Source: Bacteroides sp. MSB163
GTDB taxonomy: Bacteria > Bacteroidota > Bacteroidia > Bacteroidales > Bacteroidaceae
Assembly (NCBI RefSeq): GCF_036416795.1
Contig: NZ_CP143867.1
Coordinates: forward strand, 2,410,001-2,474,000
Reading direction: 5' to 3'
DNA length: 64,000 nucleotides
In this document: positions 16,140-24,872 of the stretch, piece after piece
Layout of the letters: every line of letters starts with the position of its first letter
Position numbering within the stretch: position 1 is the stretch's first letter
The notes under the pieces: generated by a model
Told to the model about the DNA's origin: nothing
The model's database searches: none
The model's input: only the letters and a program-made list of their open reading frames with translations
Position numbers and translations under genes: made by a program

Positions 16140-18875
16140 TTAAAATCTTAAATTAGCTTCCATACCGAAGTAGGGGTTCATGACGCGTCTTACAAGTTGA
16201 GTCCCTCTGTGATAATCGGGTGCTATGGTCAATATTCGGTTTACGTACAGAGACAAATCCATATATTTCCCGATCCTCTTGGTTGCTTTCAGATTGACGG
16301 TCATTTCAAAAGGAACTGTTACACGGTCAAAGTAATTTTCTCCATGTTTGGTTACCAGATGTTGCAGTTGGGCATCGGTGGCGTCTGCTTCGGTAAACTG
16401 ATGCACATTTCCTCCTTTGTCAACGTAGCTGATGGGCATACCGCTATTCCATAATGGCTGGCCGGAGGTGTACCATGTGCATTGTGCGGTCAGTGAGAAA
16501 GACATACCGATTCTTTGCAGATAAGTGTCGGCGGTGAGGTTGGTGTTGAATGCTTCCTGAATCCTGGAATTGGAATCCCAGTCATACAAACCTACGTATC
16601 TTAACTGTTCTCCGTTAATCACAACGGACGACTCCCTATATAGAAGCACGCTGTTGCTATATGTACTTTTCAGCCAGGCTCCTGTAACTGTAAACCTTGT
16701 TTGCAGCTGCTTGATACGCGGTGTATGGAAGGTGAATTCTATCCCTTCTTTGTGTACACGCGTGCCATTGCCCGCTGTCCTATATGCATTGATCATAGTG
16801 TCTTCCGCATAAGTCAGTTCCTCCAATGCCGGTGGTCCGGTTAGTTCAGAAGAGTTGATGGACGATGAATCATATTTTTTATAAGCCAGCGTCTGGTAAT
16901 AAGAAATATCCCGGAAAGCATTGTCCATGCGCTCTTGAAAGTAAGTGACTGCAAATCCGTAACCGTTATGGGTTACGTTCAGCCTTACTTCCCATTTCCG
17001 GTTGCGTGCCGGTTTCAGGTCATAGTTCGTATTATCCCATTTGTAGGTCATCAGGTTGATGCGGCGGAACTCGGGATTGTTATGGTAATAATTCAGTTGT
17101 ACAACGTCTACGTATAGAGCGTCCGGATAGAGCTGTGCTGTGGTCGGCATTCTCGACAACCAACCTATGCCGCCGGAAATGTCAATAAGCCAATCCTCAT
17201 TTTTACCGAGAGCAGGCAGACTCCATTTCAAGTTGAAGCGCGGGTCGAAATAGAATTTTCCCTGCATGGCGAACTTGCCGGATAATCCGATTAGGGAGTT
17301 GGCGCGTATACCGGCCGAGAGATAGATTTCATGCTTACCGAGAGACAACTTCATTTGTTCTTCTGCATAAATGGATAAATCCTGGCGGGCAGGTATCTCA
17401 TTATAACTTCTTGGTCGGGTGGTTGAAGCTGTTTGTAGTGGTCGGGTGATGTCGTACACCTGTCCGTCACCAAAGTTTTTACTTAAGTTCCACTCTGCAC
17501 CGGTTTTTAGCGTATGCGAACTTTTCAGCCATTTGAATGCAAAGTCGCTGATAACTTTGGCACTTGCGTAAAAAGGCTTACCGTTAATAAGCATGTCCGC
17601 TACATAATTATAAGGGAGGTAAAGTCCGTCCGCCTCTCCTTGTTCCGTGCTGTTGGGAATACCTGTGGGGCGGTCCAGTGATACCGACTTCTGTTCTTTT
17701 ATCTGGCTGAATTCTTGTGAAACAGATGCGTTGGCACGCAGTTGGCGCAAGAAAGAGTGCTCGGGGCGCTTCAACACCCACTCGCCGCCCAGCGTCATTT
17801 TATCATAAGAGGACTTGTAAGAATCCTCCTTTACGGTAATATCTTTATCACGCTTCACATTGTCGAATGAACCGGTATAATCGGCGTTGATACGCCAGTC
17901 TATGTGTCCAATCTTTGCTTTGTAGTTAGTATTCAGACGGGCGGATGCGGTGATGCGTTTGTAGTTCTCACGGCTGTCGCGCGGATCTACTTTCGAATCC
18001 AGATAACTAAGATCCAGATTCAGTACATTGGTGCCGCTGATTGCCCAGCCTTTTCCGGCGGAGAACAGTTTGCTTACCTGGTCTGCTTTGAAACGTGCAG
18101 TCAGGGGAGAGGCACTTGATTTCCGTTTGATGTTCACTAATCCTCCGGTCAGGTTGCCATATTCCACAGAAGGTATTCCCCGGATGATTTCCACGCTTTC
18201 TATATTGTCTGTTGAAAGCGTACGCATATCTACACCTTTGGATACGGACTCTTTGTCACTTTGATTTGTTCCTTGCAGGTATTGTAAGTTGGCATCAGTG
18301 TTTACGGTCATGCCGTCCACCACAAATCCTACTCCTAAAGAGGCGATGGTCTCGCTGGTATTTCCGGCTTCACGGATTTTTATCAGATTGGCGCTGCCCA
18401 TGTTCGGGTCAACGGACTTTCCGCCGGGAAGCAACTCCAGCAAGTCGGTGAAACTTGTCGGTTGCAGATGCTCCATTGCCCTGCGGTCTATTCTTGACGC
18501 ACTGGTCAGTCCTTTCGACTCCGAAGCGGTAATCACTACCTCATTCAGTGCTAGGGTCGATGAAGTGAGTTGGAAAGACAGGGTTGTATTTTGGGAGATA
18601 GAGAGAGTCTTTGTTAACTTGTCATAGCCTAGATAAGAAACGGTTGCCGTATATGTTCCGGCAGTTAACTTGGTGAAAGAATACCGCCCGTTCTGGTCAC
18701 TGAGAGTACCATACCAAGTTTCATTTGTCGCTTGCAACTGAATGGTGGCAAAACTTAAAGGCTCTTTGGTCTGCGCATCCTGTATAGTTCCGGTGCAGGT
18801 GTAACCATGTTGGGCAGAGGCAGACAAGTGGTTGATAAACAGTATTGTTATGATATAAAAAACTTTGCGAAACAT
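16140..18875 (-). CDS. TonB-dependent outer-membrane receptor
   Basis: 911 residues. After the signal peptide (about 1-21) comes a carboxypeptidase-regulatory-like domain (GYTCTGTIQDAQTKEPLSFA, about 24-105). The plug follows, with a SIDRR/MEHLQPTSFTDLLELLPGG segment and VESVEIIRGIPSVEYGNLTGG near 225. The remainder is a 22-strand barrel ending MNPYFGMEANLRF. It is shorter than SusC proteins and lacks an adjacent SusD, which points to a metal-chelate or cofactor substrate rather than a glycan. First gene of the 18875-12047 operon, with a good promoter directly upstream. Energy would come from a TonB such as that at 187-1002. Confidence 0.92.
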   Translation of the reverse strand: MFRKVFYIITILFINHLSASAQHGYTCTGTIQDAQTKEPLSFATIQLQATNETWYGTLSDQNGRYSFTKLTAGTYTATVSYLGYDKLTKTLSISQNTTLSFQLTSSTLALNEVVITASESKGLTSASRIDRRAMEHLQPTSFTDLLELLPGGKSVDPNMGSANLIKIREAGNTSETIASLGVGFVVDGMTVNTDANLQYLQGTNQSDKESVSKGVDMRTLSTDNIESVEIIRGIPSVEYGNLTGGLVNIKRKSSASPLTARFKADQVSKLFSAGKGWAISGTNVLNLDLSYLDSKVDPRDSRENYKRITASARLNTNYKAKIGHIDWRINADYTGSFDNVKRDKDITVKEDSYKSSYDKMTLGGEWVLKRPEHSFLRQLRANASVSQEFSQIKEQKSVSLDRPTGIPNSTEQGEADGLYLPYNYVADMLINGKPFYASAKVISDFAFKWLKSSHTLKTGAEWNLSKNFGDGQVYDITRPLQTASTTRPRSYNEIPARQDLSIYAEEQMKLSLGKHEIYLSAGIRANSLIGLSGKFAMQGKFYFDPRFNLKWSLPALGKNEDWLIDISGGIGWLSRMPTTAQLYPDALYVDVVQLNYYHNNPEFRRINLMTYKWDNTNYDLKPARNRKWEVRLNVTHNGYGFAVTYFQERMDNAFRDISYYQTLAYKKYDSSSINSSELTGPPALEELTYAEDTMINAYRTAGNGTRVHKEGIEFTFHTPRIKQLQTRFTVTGAWLKSTYSNSVLLYRESSVVINGEQLRYVGLYDWDSNSRIQEAFNTNLTADTYLQRIGMSFSLTAQCTWYTSGQPLWNSGMPISYVDKGGNVHQFTEADATDAQLQHLVTKHGENYFDRVTVPFEMTVNLKATKRIGKYMDLSLYVNRILTIAPDYHRGTQLVRRVMNPYFGMEANLRF

Positions 18876-18892
18876 CTCTATAGATTTGTTTG

Positions 18893-18923
18893 CAAAGTTA
18901 TGTAGAATGGGAAACGTGGGAAA
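18893..18923 (-). promoter_or_regulatory. Promoter of the TonB-dependent receptor operon
   Basis: On the minus strand TAACTTTG (complement of 18893-18900) matches the -7 consensus. TTTC at the complement of 18920-18923 sits at the -33 position, 19 bases away. Transcription would start about 10 bases before the ATG at 18875, leaving almost no leader. No Fur-type palindrome was recognised. Confidence 0.6.
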
Positions 18924-18993
18924 TCGCTATATATAGGTAAATTGTGTGCAGAGTTGTTGTTCTGTTACTTATAAATAGGTATTGGCTAGAAAC

Positions 18994-19038
18994 AACAAAA
19001 GCCGTTCCCCAGAATAGACAAGTAGGGAGCGGCTTTTA
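18994..19038 (-). terminator. Terminator after the small EPKA protein gene
   Basis: GCCGTTCCC at 19001-19009 pairs with GGGAGCGGC at 19025-19033 with one mismatch in nine. On the minus strand the stem is followed by TTTTGTTGTTT. It ends the transcript of the gene at 19058-19300 before the TBDR promoter. Confidence 0.78.
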
Positions 19039-19057
19039 TGTGTTAGCGTGCTTACTA

Positions 19058-19300
19058 TTATTTGGCAGGCTGTGCAGGTGTTTCTGCTGCAGGTGTTTCC
19101 GTTGCAGGAGCTTCGGCTTTAGGCTCTTCAGCTTTCGGTTCTTCTGCTTTGGGTTCTTCCTTGGCAGGCTCAGTTGCCTTAGGTTCTTCAGTTTTTTCCG
19201 TTGCCGGTTGCTGAGTCTTTACAGGATCTTGAGCATTTGCCAGGAAAGAACCACCACAAACAAACATAAACAGGGCTGCTACTAATACTAACTTTTTCAT
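19058..19300 (-). CDS. Small exported Glu/Pro/Lys/Ala-repeat protein
   Basis: 80 residues from the ATG at 19300; an ATG two codons further out (19306) is equally possible. The signal peptide MKKLVLVAALFMFVCGGSFLANAQ is clear. The mature part of about 56 residues is low complexity: a QQPATEKTEEPKATEP region, then repeated EEPKAEEPKAEEPK, then EAPATETPAAETPAQPAK. Such sequences are unfolded and acidic and may span the periplasm or cell wall. It is a single-gene unit with its own terminator. No function can be named. In-frame repeats of 12 bases could vary in number between strains. Confidence 0.7.
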   Translation of the reverse strand: MKKLVLVAALFMFVCGGSFLANAQDPVKTQQPATEKTEEPKATEPAKEEPKAEEPKAEEPKAEAPATETPAAETPAQPAK

Positions 19301-19608
19301 AATCATTTGCTTTTTAAGTGTTATACTATTTTATATTATAAGTTAAAGTTTAGGTTTCCTTTTCTATTTTGAGGAAGCTTGTCGCTTACACATAAGTAGT
19401 TGCAAAGGCTGTGCCAGAAGGAATGGTATTTAGGTAAGTGCTTGATTGATAGTTGCGATAGATGGAGTGGGTACGTGTGGCATGGTGTGGAATTGTGTGG
19501 AAAGTGTGGAGTGTAGTGTGGAAAATTTCCACACTCAATGAGTAGTTTCTCTTCTTCTCTTTCTGAATATGCCCGAACCGTGTCAAGTCCGTGTCTATGG
19601 GTATGGAG

Positions 19609-19674
19609 ATTCTACGGAGGGGATACGGAGGAGATACGGAGAATCTACGGAGAAGGTACGAAGAAGCTACGGTT
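19609..19674. repeat. Six tandem 11-bp repeats with TACGGAG core
   Basis: Units 19609-19619, 19620-19630, 19631-19641, 19642-19652, 19653-19663 and 19664-19674 each end in TACGGAG or a near match (TACGAAG, TACGGTT). A weaker unit (TATGGAG) precedes them. The 11-base period is about one helical turn. It lies between the NtrC-type regulator gene and the small exported protein. Confidence 0.8.
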
Positions 19675-19758
19675 AACACTTGCGGCTGCGTAAGCTTTCA
19701 CTTGCGCCAGTGAAGGCTTACACTCCCACAAGTGTTAGCCGTAGCAACCGCAAGTGTT
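19669..19758. repeat. Nested inverted repeat P13 downstream of the NtrC-type regulator gene
   Basis: AACACTTGCGG (19675-19685) pairs perfectly with CCGCAAGTGTT (19748-19758). Inside, GTAAGC-T-TTCACT (19690-19702) pairs with AGTGAA-G-GCTTAC (19709-19721). TACGGTTAACACTTG on the left also matches the complement of CAAGTGTTAGCCGTA on the right. It lies 55 bases beyond the stop of the minus-strand regulator gene. A T-run follows on the plus strand, though no plus-strand gene ends here. Confidence 0.75.
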
Positions 19759-19813
19759 TTTTTATTCTTATATTTGCTTGATTTAGTTTTCCTGGCAGGC
19801 TGCAACGATGAAG

Positions 19814-21172
19814 TTATAAGTCTATATCATACAACTTCAACTTATTGTATAGAGTTTTTCTGTCTACACCTAAGAGTTGTGCTGCCCGGCTCTTGTTATT
19901 TCCTGTTTGCCGCAGTGCTTCGATAATCTGCTGTTTCTCTGTTTCCTCATTGCGCAGAGGCAGACCGATATGGGTATGAACTGTTTCGTGAAGTTCGTTC
20001 AGTTCATTTGGAGTAATGAATTTGCTTTGTGCTAAAAGAGTGGCGCGTCGCACGATATTTTTCATTTGCCGGAGATTGCCGGGCCAGTGATATTCTAACA
20101 GTGCTTTGGATGCTGCATCATCAAAACCAATCAACTGTTTGTCCAGTTCCCGATTGGCCTGGTCGAGGAAGAAGTTGGCAAAAAGAAGGATGTCTTCACG
20201 GCGGTCTTTTAGTTCAGGCATACGCAGGGTGAACTCATTGATACGGTGAAACAAATCCTGGCGGAAAGTTCCTTTCTCAATGGCCTGCTCCAGGTCTTCA
20301 TTCGTAGCCGAAACTAAACGTATATCTACGGTGATTTCCTTATTGGAACCTACCGGACGTATTTTTCGTTCCTGCAAGGCACGCAACAGCTGTATCTGCA
20401 CTTCATAGCTGAGATTGCCTATTTCGTCCAGAAAGATAGTTCCCCCGTTGGCAGCGACAAAGGCACCTGTCTTGTCTGTCAATGCTCCGGTGAACGATCC
20501 TTTTACATGCCCGAAGAATTCCGATGCGGCAAGTTCTTTAGGGATGGAGCCGCAATCAATAGCGACAAAAGGCTGTTTGGCGCGCTTGCTGAGTTGATGG
20601 ATACGGTGGGCTACATACTCTTTTCCCGTTCCGCTGGCACCGTTGATGAGTACCGACATGGTAGTAGGTGCGACCAACTTCACATAATTATATAATTGCT
20701 TGGCTGCATCACTTTCTCCTTCCAGATAGTCGGAAGAAGAAGTTTCTCCGGAGGCTTGTGAGCGGGTATTGTTTCCTTTTTCGGAACAGACAGTCTGTTT
20801 GGAGGAAACAGATGGCTGCTTCATCGCTTCGCTAATTTTCTTCAGAAGTTCGTCTGGATTCACCGGTTTGGCAACGTAATCGCTGGCACCTAATTTCATG
20901 GCTTGCACCGCCGATTGTATATCAGCATAGCTTGTCATCATGATGAGCGGAACGGACAGACCTTGCTCTCCCAACCACTTCAACAGATTGATGCCGTCCT
21001 TGTCGGGTAGACGCAGGTCGGACAAAATCAAGTCGGCACCCTCTGTTTCCAAATGTTTCTGGGCGCGGGCGATACTGCTGACGGAAGCTACCTGAAAGCC
21101 TTTTTTGCCTAACCAGGTCTTCAGCATCATACCGTAAGTAATGTCGTCTTCAACGATGAGTATGGATTTCAT
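19814..21172 (-). CDS. Sigma-54-dependent response regulator (NtrC family)
   Basis: 452 residues with three parts. The receiver domain (1-120) has acidic pocket E8-D9-D10, phospho-acceptor Asp52 and the KPVNP lysine near 106. The AAA+ domain has Walker A GASGTGKE near 181, GSFTGA (a variant of the GAFTGA sigma-54 loop) near 232, and Walker B GGTIFLDEIG. The C-terminal Fis-type helix-turn-helix reads IIEALRQTGNNKSRAAQLLGVDRKTLYNKLKLY. It opens DNA for RNA polymerase-sigma54 after phosphorylation. No histidine kinase is adjacent, so its partner is unknown; the kinases at 24.9 and 45.5 kb are candidates only. It is divergent from the cyclophilin gene. Confidence 0.95.
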   Translation of the reverse strand: MKSILIVEDDITYGMMLKTWLGKKGFQVASVSSIARAQKHLETEGADLILSDLRLPDKDGINLLKWLGEQGLSVPLIMMTSYADIQSAVQAMKLGASDYVAKPVNPDELLKKISEAMKQPSVSSKQTVCSEKGNNTRSQASGETSSSDYLEGESDAAKQLYNYVKLVAPTTMSVLINGASGTGKEYVAHRIHQLSKRAKQPFVAIDCGSIPKELAASEFFGHVKGSFTGALTDKTGAFVAANGGTIFLDEIGNLSYEVQIQLLRALQERKIRPVGSNKEITVDIRLVSATNEDLEQAIEKGTFRQDLFHRINEFTLRMPELKDRREDILLFANFFLDQANRELDKQLIGFDDAASKALLEYHWPGNLRQMKNIVRRATLLAQSKFITPNELNELHETVHTHIGLPLRNEETEKQQIIEALRQTGNNKSRAAQLLGVDRKTLYNKLKLYDIDL

Positions 21173-21201
21173 TGCCTTATTCTTTTGTCTCTTTTAAGAC
21201 A

Positions 21202-21238
21202 CAAAGGTAAACCGTTTTGTCTGAAAATCGTATATTTG
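21202..21238. promoter_or_regulatory. Divergent -7 boxes between the NtrC-type gene and the cyclophilin gene
   Basis: CAAAGGTA at 21202-21209 reads TACCTTTG on the minus strand, 30 bases before the regulator start at 21172. TATATTTG at 21231-21238 is a plus-strand -7 box, 27 bases before the cyclophilin start at 21265. The two promoters face away from each other across about 20 bases. Neither has a clear -33 box. Confidence 0.5.
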
Positions 21239-21264
21239 CAAACTTAATTTAAATAAAAAGCGTT

Positions 21265-22104
21265 ATGAAGAGGAATTTCACCGTATTATTAACCATACTG
21301 ATTTGCAGCGTTACAGCCTGCCAATCGGGACAAAAGAAAGATAGAAACATGGATCAGGAAACTAAATTGAAGATCGAGACAACTGCGGGTGACATTATCG
21401 TGAAACTGTATAATGAGACACCGCAACATCGTGATAACTTCATCAAACTGGCGGAGGAGGGTACATACGAAGGTACATTGTTCCACCGTGTCATCAAGGA
21501 TTTTATGATACAGGCAGGCGACCCTGAGTCAAAGAATGCTCCGAAAGGAAAGATGCTGGGTGCAGGTGATGTAGGTTATACTATTCCGGCTGAGTTCGTT
21601 TATCCGAAGTATTTCCATAAGAAAGGTGCATTGTCGGCTGCGCGTCAGGGTGACAATGTGAATCCGAAGAAGGAATCATCAGGTTGCCAGTTCTACATTG
21701 TGACGGGTAAAGTGTATAATGACACTACGTTGCTGGGGATGGAGAACCAGATGAACCAGAATCGTCTGACTACTGTGTTCAATGCTTTGGCACAGAAGCA
21801 CATGAAGGAAATCTATAAGATGCGTAAGGAAAATGACCAGGATGGTCTGATGAACTTGCAGGATAGCCTGTTTGCACAGGCTGAGGCGGAAGTTGCCAAG
21901 CAACCGGAATTCCACTTCACACCGGAGCAGGTGAAGGCTTATACTACGGTAGGTGGTACTCCGCACTTGGATGGTGAATATACTGTGTTCGGCGAAGTGA
22001 TTGAAGGTATGGATATAGTAGATAAGATACAGCAGGTAAAAACGGATCGTAGCGACCGCCCGGAAGAGGATGTGAAGATTAAGAAAGTGGTAGTGTTGGA
22101 CTAA
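21265..22104 (+). CDS. Cyclophilin-type peptidyl-prolyl isomerase, lipoprotein
   Basis: 279 residues. Lipobox in MKRNFTVLLTILICSVTAC gives lipidation at Cys19. The cyclophilin fold follows: KIETTAGDIIVKLYNETPQHRDNF, GTLFHRVIKDFMIQAGDP with the catalytic Arg (FHRVIKDFMIQ), SSGCQFYIVTG, and LDGEYTVFGEVIEGMDIVDKI. An insertion of about 60 residues (NDTTLLGMENQMNQNRL to TPEQVKAYTT) splits the core, as is usual for Bacteroidota envelope cyclophilins. It probably assists folding of outer-membrane or periplasmic proteins by cis/trans proline isomerisation. It is followed by inverted repeat P3. Confidence 0.93.
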   Translation: MKRNFTVLLTILICSVTACQSGQKKDRNMDQETKLKIETTAGDIIVKLYNETPQHRDNFIKLAEEGTYEGTLFHRVIKDFMIQAGDPESKNAPKGKMLGAGDVGYTIPAEFVYPKYFHKKGALSAARQGDNVNPKKESSGCQFYIVTGKVYNDTTLLGMENQMNQNRLTTVFNALAQKHMKEIYKMRKENDQDGLMNLQDSLFAQAEAEVAKQPEFHFTPEQVKAYTTVGGTPHLDGEYTVFGEVIEGMDIVDKIQQVKTDRSDRPEEDVKIKKVVVLD

Positions 22105-22141
22105 ACCGTTGATGAAATTAGTTCAAAACGGAAAAGTTACG

Positions 22142-22212
22142 AGCTACCGGCTACAAGCTACAAGTAGCTGCGCTATATTCTGAAAGGTACTTGTAGCTCG
22201 TAGCCGGTAGCT
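22142..22212. repeat. Inverted repeat P3, AGCTACAAG-type arms, between the cyclophilin and M16 genes
   Basis: 25-base arms, 22142-22166 and 22188-22212, match at 24 of 25 positions. The arms consist of GGCTACAAGCTACAAG words. The 21-base loop starts GCTGCGCTAT and ends GAAAGG. A loop of the same length with the same ends occurs at 40775-40795. Confidence 0.85.
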
Positions 22213-22268
22213 GATTCATTCCCGCCCGAAAGAAAATCCTTTCTCCGATAAGTAACAATCGCTATTTT

Positions 22269-23504
22269 ATGAAAATAAATAAATACTGTCTTAATAACGG
22301 TCTGCGTCTGGTGCATTACCAGGATCTCAGTACTCAGATGGTAGCACTGAATATCGTCTATGATGTAGGTGCCCGGGACGAAGATCCCGAACATACCGGC
22401 TTTGCCCATTTGTTTGAACATCTGATGTTTGGCGGTTCTGTGAATATAACTGACTATGATGCTCCTTTACAGTCGGCAGGTGGCGAAAACAATGCCTGGA
22501 CGAACAATGACATTACGAACTATTACCTCACCGTTCCCAAGTCGAATGTAGAGATTGGCTTCTGGCTGGAGTCCGACCGTATGCTGGAACTGGCATTCAG
22601 TGAACAAAGCCTTGAAGTGCAGCGCGGTGTGGTCATGGAGGAGTTCAAACAGCGTTGTCTGAACCAGCCTTACGGAGATGTGGGGCATCTTATCCGTCCG
22701 TTGGCTTACGAGGTGCATCCGTACCGCTGGCCTACCATCGGGAAGGATTTATCGCACATCGAACACGCTACACTGGAGGAAGTGAAATCATTCTTCTACC
22801 GTTTTTATGCACCTAATAATGCCGTGCTTGCCGTTACCGGAAATATATCGTGGGAAGAAGCTGTTCGATTGACAGAAAAATGGTTCGGTCCGATTCCCCG
22901 CAGGAATGTGCCTGTGCGACAATTGCCGCAGGAACCCGTACAAACAGCGGAACGCAGACAGGTGGTGAAACGGCCTGTCCCCCTGGATGCCCTGTTCATG
23001 GCTTATCATATGTGTAGTCGCGAGCATCCTGATTATTACGCTTTTGACATCCTTTCAGATATCCTTAGCAACGGACGTTCCAGTCGCTTGAACCGTCGGT
23101 TGGTGCAGGAACAGAAATTATTCTCCGGCATAGATGCTTATATTTCGGGAACGCGTGATGCGGGATTGCTGCATATCAGTGGAAAACCGTCGGCCGGAGT
23201 GTCACTGGAACAGGCTGAGGCCGCTGTACGTAAAGAGTTGCAGGAGTTGCAGCAAGTGGCGATAGAAGAACAGGAACTCGAGAAAGTAAAGAATAAGTTT
23301 GAATCCACCCAGATATTCGGGAATATCAATTATCTGAATGTTGCCACAAATCTGGCATGGTTCGAACTGACCGGGCAGGCGGAGGATATAGACCATGAGG
23401 TAGAACGGTATCGTGCAGTGACGGCAGAGCAGTTGAAGGCAGTTGCACAAGAGACTTTCCGTGAGGAAAACTCGGTGGTATTATATTATGAGAAAGATAA
23501 ATGA
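22269..23504 (+). CDS. M16-family zinc metallopeptidase
   Basis: 411 residues. The inverted zinc motif HxxEH is present as H47-LFE50-H51, with the distal Glu in GVVMEEFKQ. The later domain has the R/Y pair region (SSRLNRRLVQEQKLFSGIDAYISG). There is no signal peptide, and the length of about 410 fits the single-unit, mitochondrial-processing-peptidase-like members that work as dimers. It would degrade peptides in the cytoplasm or, less likely, the periplasm. Its stop overlaps the MATE gene start by four bases (ATGA), so the two are coupled. Confidence 0.92.
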   Translation: MKINKYCLNNGLRLVHYQDLSTQMVALNIVYDVGARDEDPEHTGFAHLFEHLMFGGSVNITDYDAPLQSAGGENNAWTNNDITNYYLTVPKSNVEIGFWLESDRMLELAFSEQSLEVQRGVVMEEFKQRCLNQPYGDVGHLIRPLAYEVHPYRWPTIGKDLSHIEHATLEEVKSFFYRFYAPNNAVLAVTGNISWEEAVRLTEKWFGPIPRRNVPVRQLPQEPVQTAERRQVVKRPVPLDALFMAYHMCSREHPDYYAFDILSDILSNGRSSRLNRRLVQEQKLFSGIDAYISGTRDAGLLHISGKPSAGVSLEQAEAAVRKELQELQQVAIEEQELEKVKNKFESTQIFGNINYLNVATNLAWFELTGQAEDIDHEVERYRAVTAEQLKAVAQETFREENSVVLYYEKDK

Positions 23505-24835
23505 ATAGATTAATCGCTACATACAAGGGGCACTATAAAGCCCTCTTTTACTTAGGACTTCCCATTGTTATCGGCCAGATGGGGGTCATTGTTCTTGGAT
23601 TTGCCGATACCTTGATGGTGGGACATCACAGCACGGCTGAGTTGGCTGCAGCTTCTTTCACCAACAATCTTTTTACACTTTGCATTATTTTCAGTACCGG
23701 TTTCTCTTATGGGCTGACGCCTGTGGTGGGCGAGTTCTATGGTAACCGTCGTTTCATGGAGGCCGGACAAGCTTTGCGTTCAAGTCTGCTTGCCAATGTG
23801 TTGGTAGCACTGTTGCTGACGCTTATCATGACTGTCGTCTATTTCTGTGTGGAATACATGGGACAACCCGAGGAACTGATTCCCTTGATAAAACCTTATT
23901 TTCTGGTTCTACTTGCATCCCTGGTATTTGTCATGCTGTTTAATGGCTTTAAGCAATTTACGGATGGCATTACTCAAACGCAGACTGCCATGTGGGTGCT
24001 TCTTGGTGGAAATGCGCTGAATATTGTCGGCAATTATGTGCTGATTTACGGAAAGTTCGGTTTCCCGGAATGGGGATTGTTCGGTGCAGGTGTCAGTACC
24101 CTGTTCTCACGCATCGTCATGGTTATTGCTTTTGCATTGATTGTTTTTCGTAGTCGGAGGTTCCTGAGATATAAAGCAGGGTTCTTCCGCTTGGGATGGT
24201 CGAAACAGATGTTCAGGAAATTGAATGGACTTGGGTGGCCTGTCGGTTTGCAGATGGGCATGGAGACGGCTTCATTCAGTCTCAGTACGATCATGGTCGG
24301 TTGGCTGGGAACTATTGCTTTGGCGTCGCATCAGATTATGCTTACTATTTCTCAGTTCACCTTTATGATGTTCTATGGAATGGGGGCGGCGATTGCCGTT
24401 CGTGTCAGTAACTTCAAGGGGCAGAACGATATGGTGAATGTCCGCCGTTCGGCATATGCCGGTTATCACCTGATCATGGCAATGGCGGTGGTGCTTCTGA
24501 GTATTGTGTTTCTGTTGCGCAATCAGGTGGGGGGCTGGTTTACGGATAGTGTGGAGGTTTCTGCTATGGTATCTTCTCTGTTCCTGCCATTCCTGGTTTA
24601 CCAGTTTGGTGACGGACTGCAAATCAGTTTTGCCAATGCCCTGCGTGGTATTGCAGACGTAAAACCGATGATGCTCATCGCATTTATTTCCTATTTTGTT
24701 ATATCTTTGCCTGTAGGATACTTATGCGGTTTCGTGCTAGGCTGGGGTACGGTCGGTGTATGGATGGCCTTCCCGTTCGGACTGACCAGTGCGGGGATTA
24801 TGCTCTGGCTGCGTTTCCGCTATAAAACGAGATGA
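23501..24835 (+). CDS. MATE-family efflux transporter
   Basis: 444 residues with twelve membrane helices, the standard MATE length. The opening LGLPIVIGQMGVIVLGFADTLMVGHHSTAELAAASF is a family hallmark, and the second half repeats the pattern (LGWPVGLQMGMETASFSLSTIMVG, GTIALASHQI). These pumps export drugs or metabolites using sodium or proton gradients. It starts within the M16 gene end, and the histidine kinase follows 37 bases later. M16, MATE and kinase look like one operon. Confidence 0.94.
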   Translation: MNRLIATYKGHYKALFYLGLPIVIGQMGVIVLGFADTLMVGHHSTAELAAASFTNNLFTLCIIFSTGFSYGLTPVVGEFYGNRRFMEAGQALRSSLLANVLVALLLTLIMTVVYFCVEYMGQPEELIPLIKPYFLVLLASLVFVMLFNGFKQFTDGITQTQTAMWVLLGGNALNIVGNYVLIYGKFGFPEWGLFGAGVSTLFSRIVMVIAFALIVFRSRRFLRYKAGFFRLGWSKQMFRKLNGLGWPVGLQMGMETASFSLSTIMVGWLGTIALASHQIMLTISQFTFMMFYGMGAAIAVRVSNFKGQNDMVNVRRSAYAGYHLIMAMAVVLLSIVFLLRNQVGGWFTDSVEVSAMVSSLFLPFLVYQFGDGLQISFANALRGIADVKPMMLIAFISYFVISLPVGYLCGFVLGWGTVGVWMAFPFGLTSAGIMLWLRFRYKTR

Positions 24836-24872
24836 GGGAAAGTGTATCACCCTATCAATATAATAATATACA

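Larger units (their letters stand above)
19307..19813. other. 507-base intergenic region with short tandem repeats and a nested hairpin
   Basis: No convincing gene. From left to right it holds an AT-rich upstream region of the small exported protein gene, a cluster of GTGTGGA words (about 19477-19535), an 11-bp TACGGAG tandem array (19609-19674) and a nested inverted repeat (19669-19758). An open frame of 97 codons on the minus strand (19386-19679) is an accident of the repeats: it has no signal and ordinary protein composition is absent. Confidence 0.7.

Noticed and set aside
19386..19679. 97-codon minus-strand open frame
   Set aside because: It reads through GTGTGGA and TACGGAG tandem words, has no signal or family sequence and no ribosome site.
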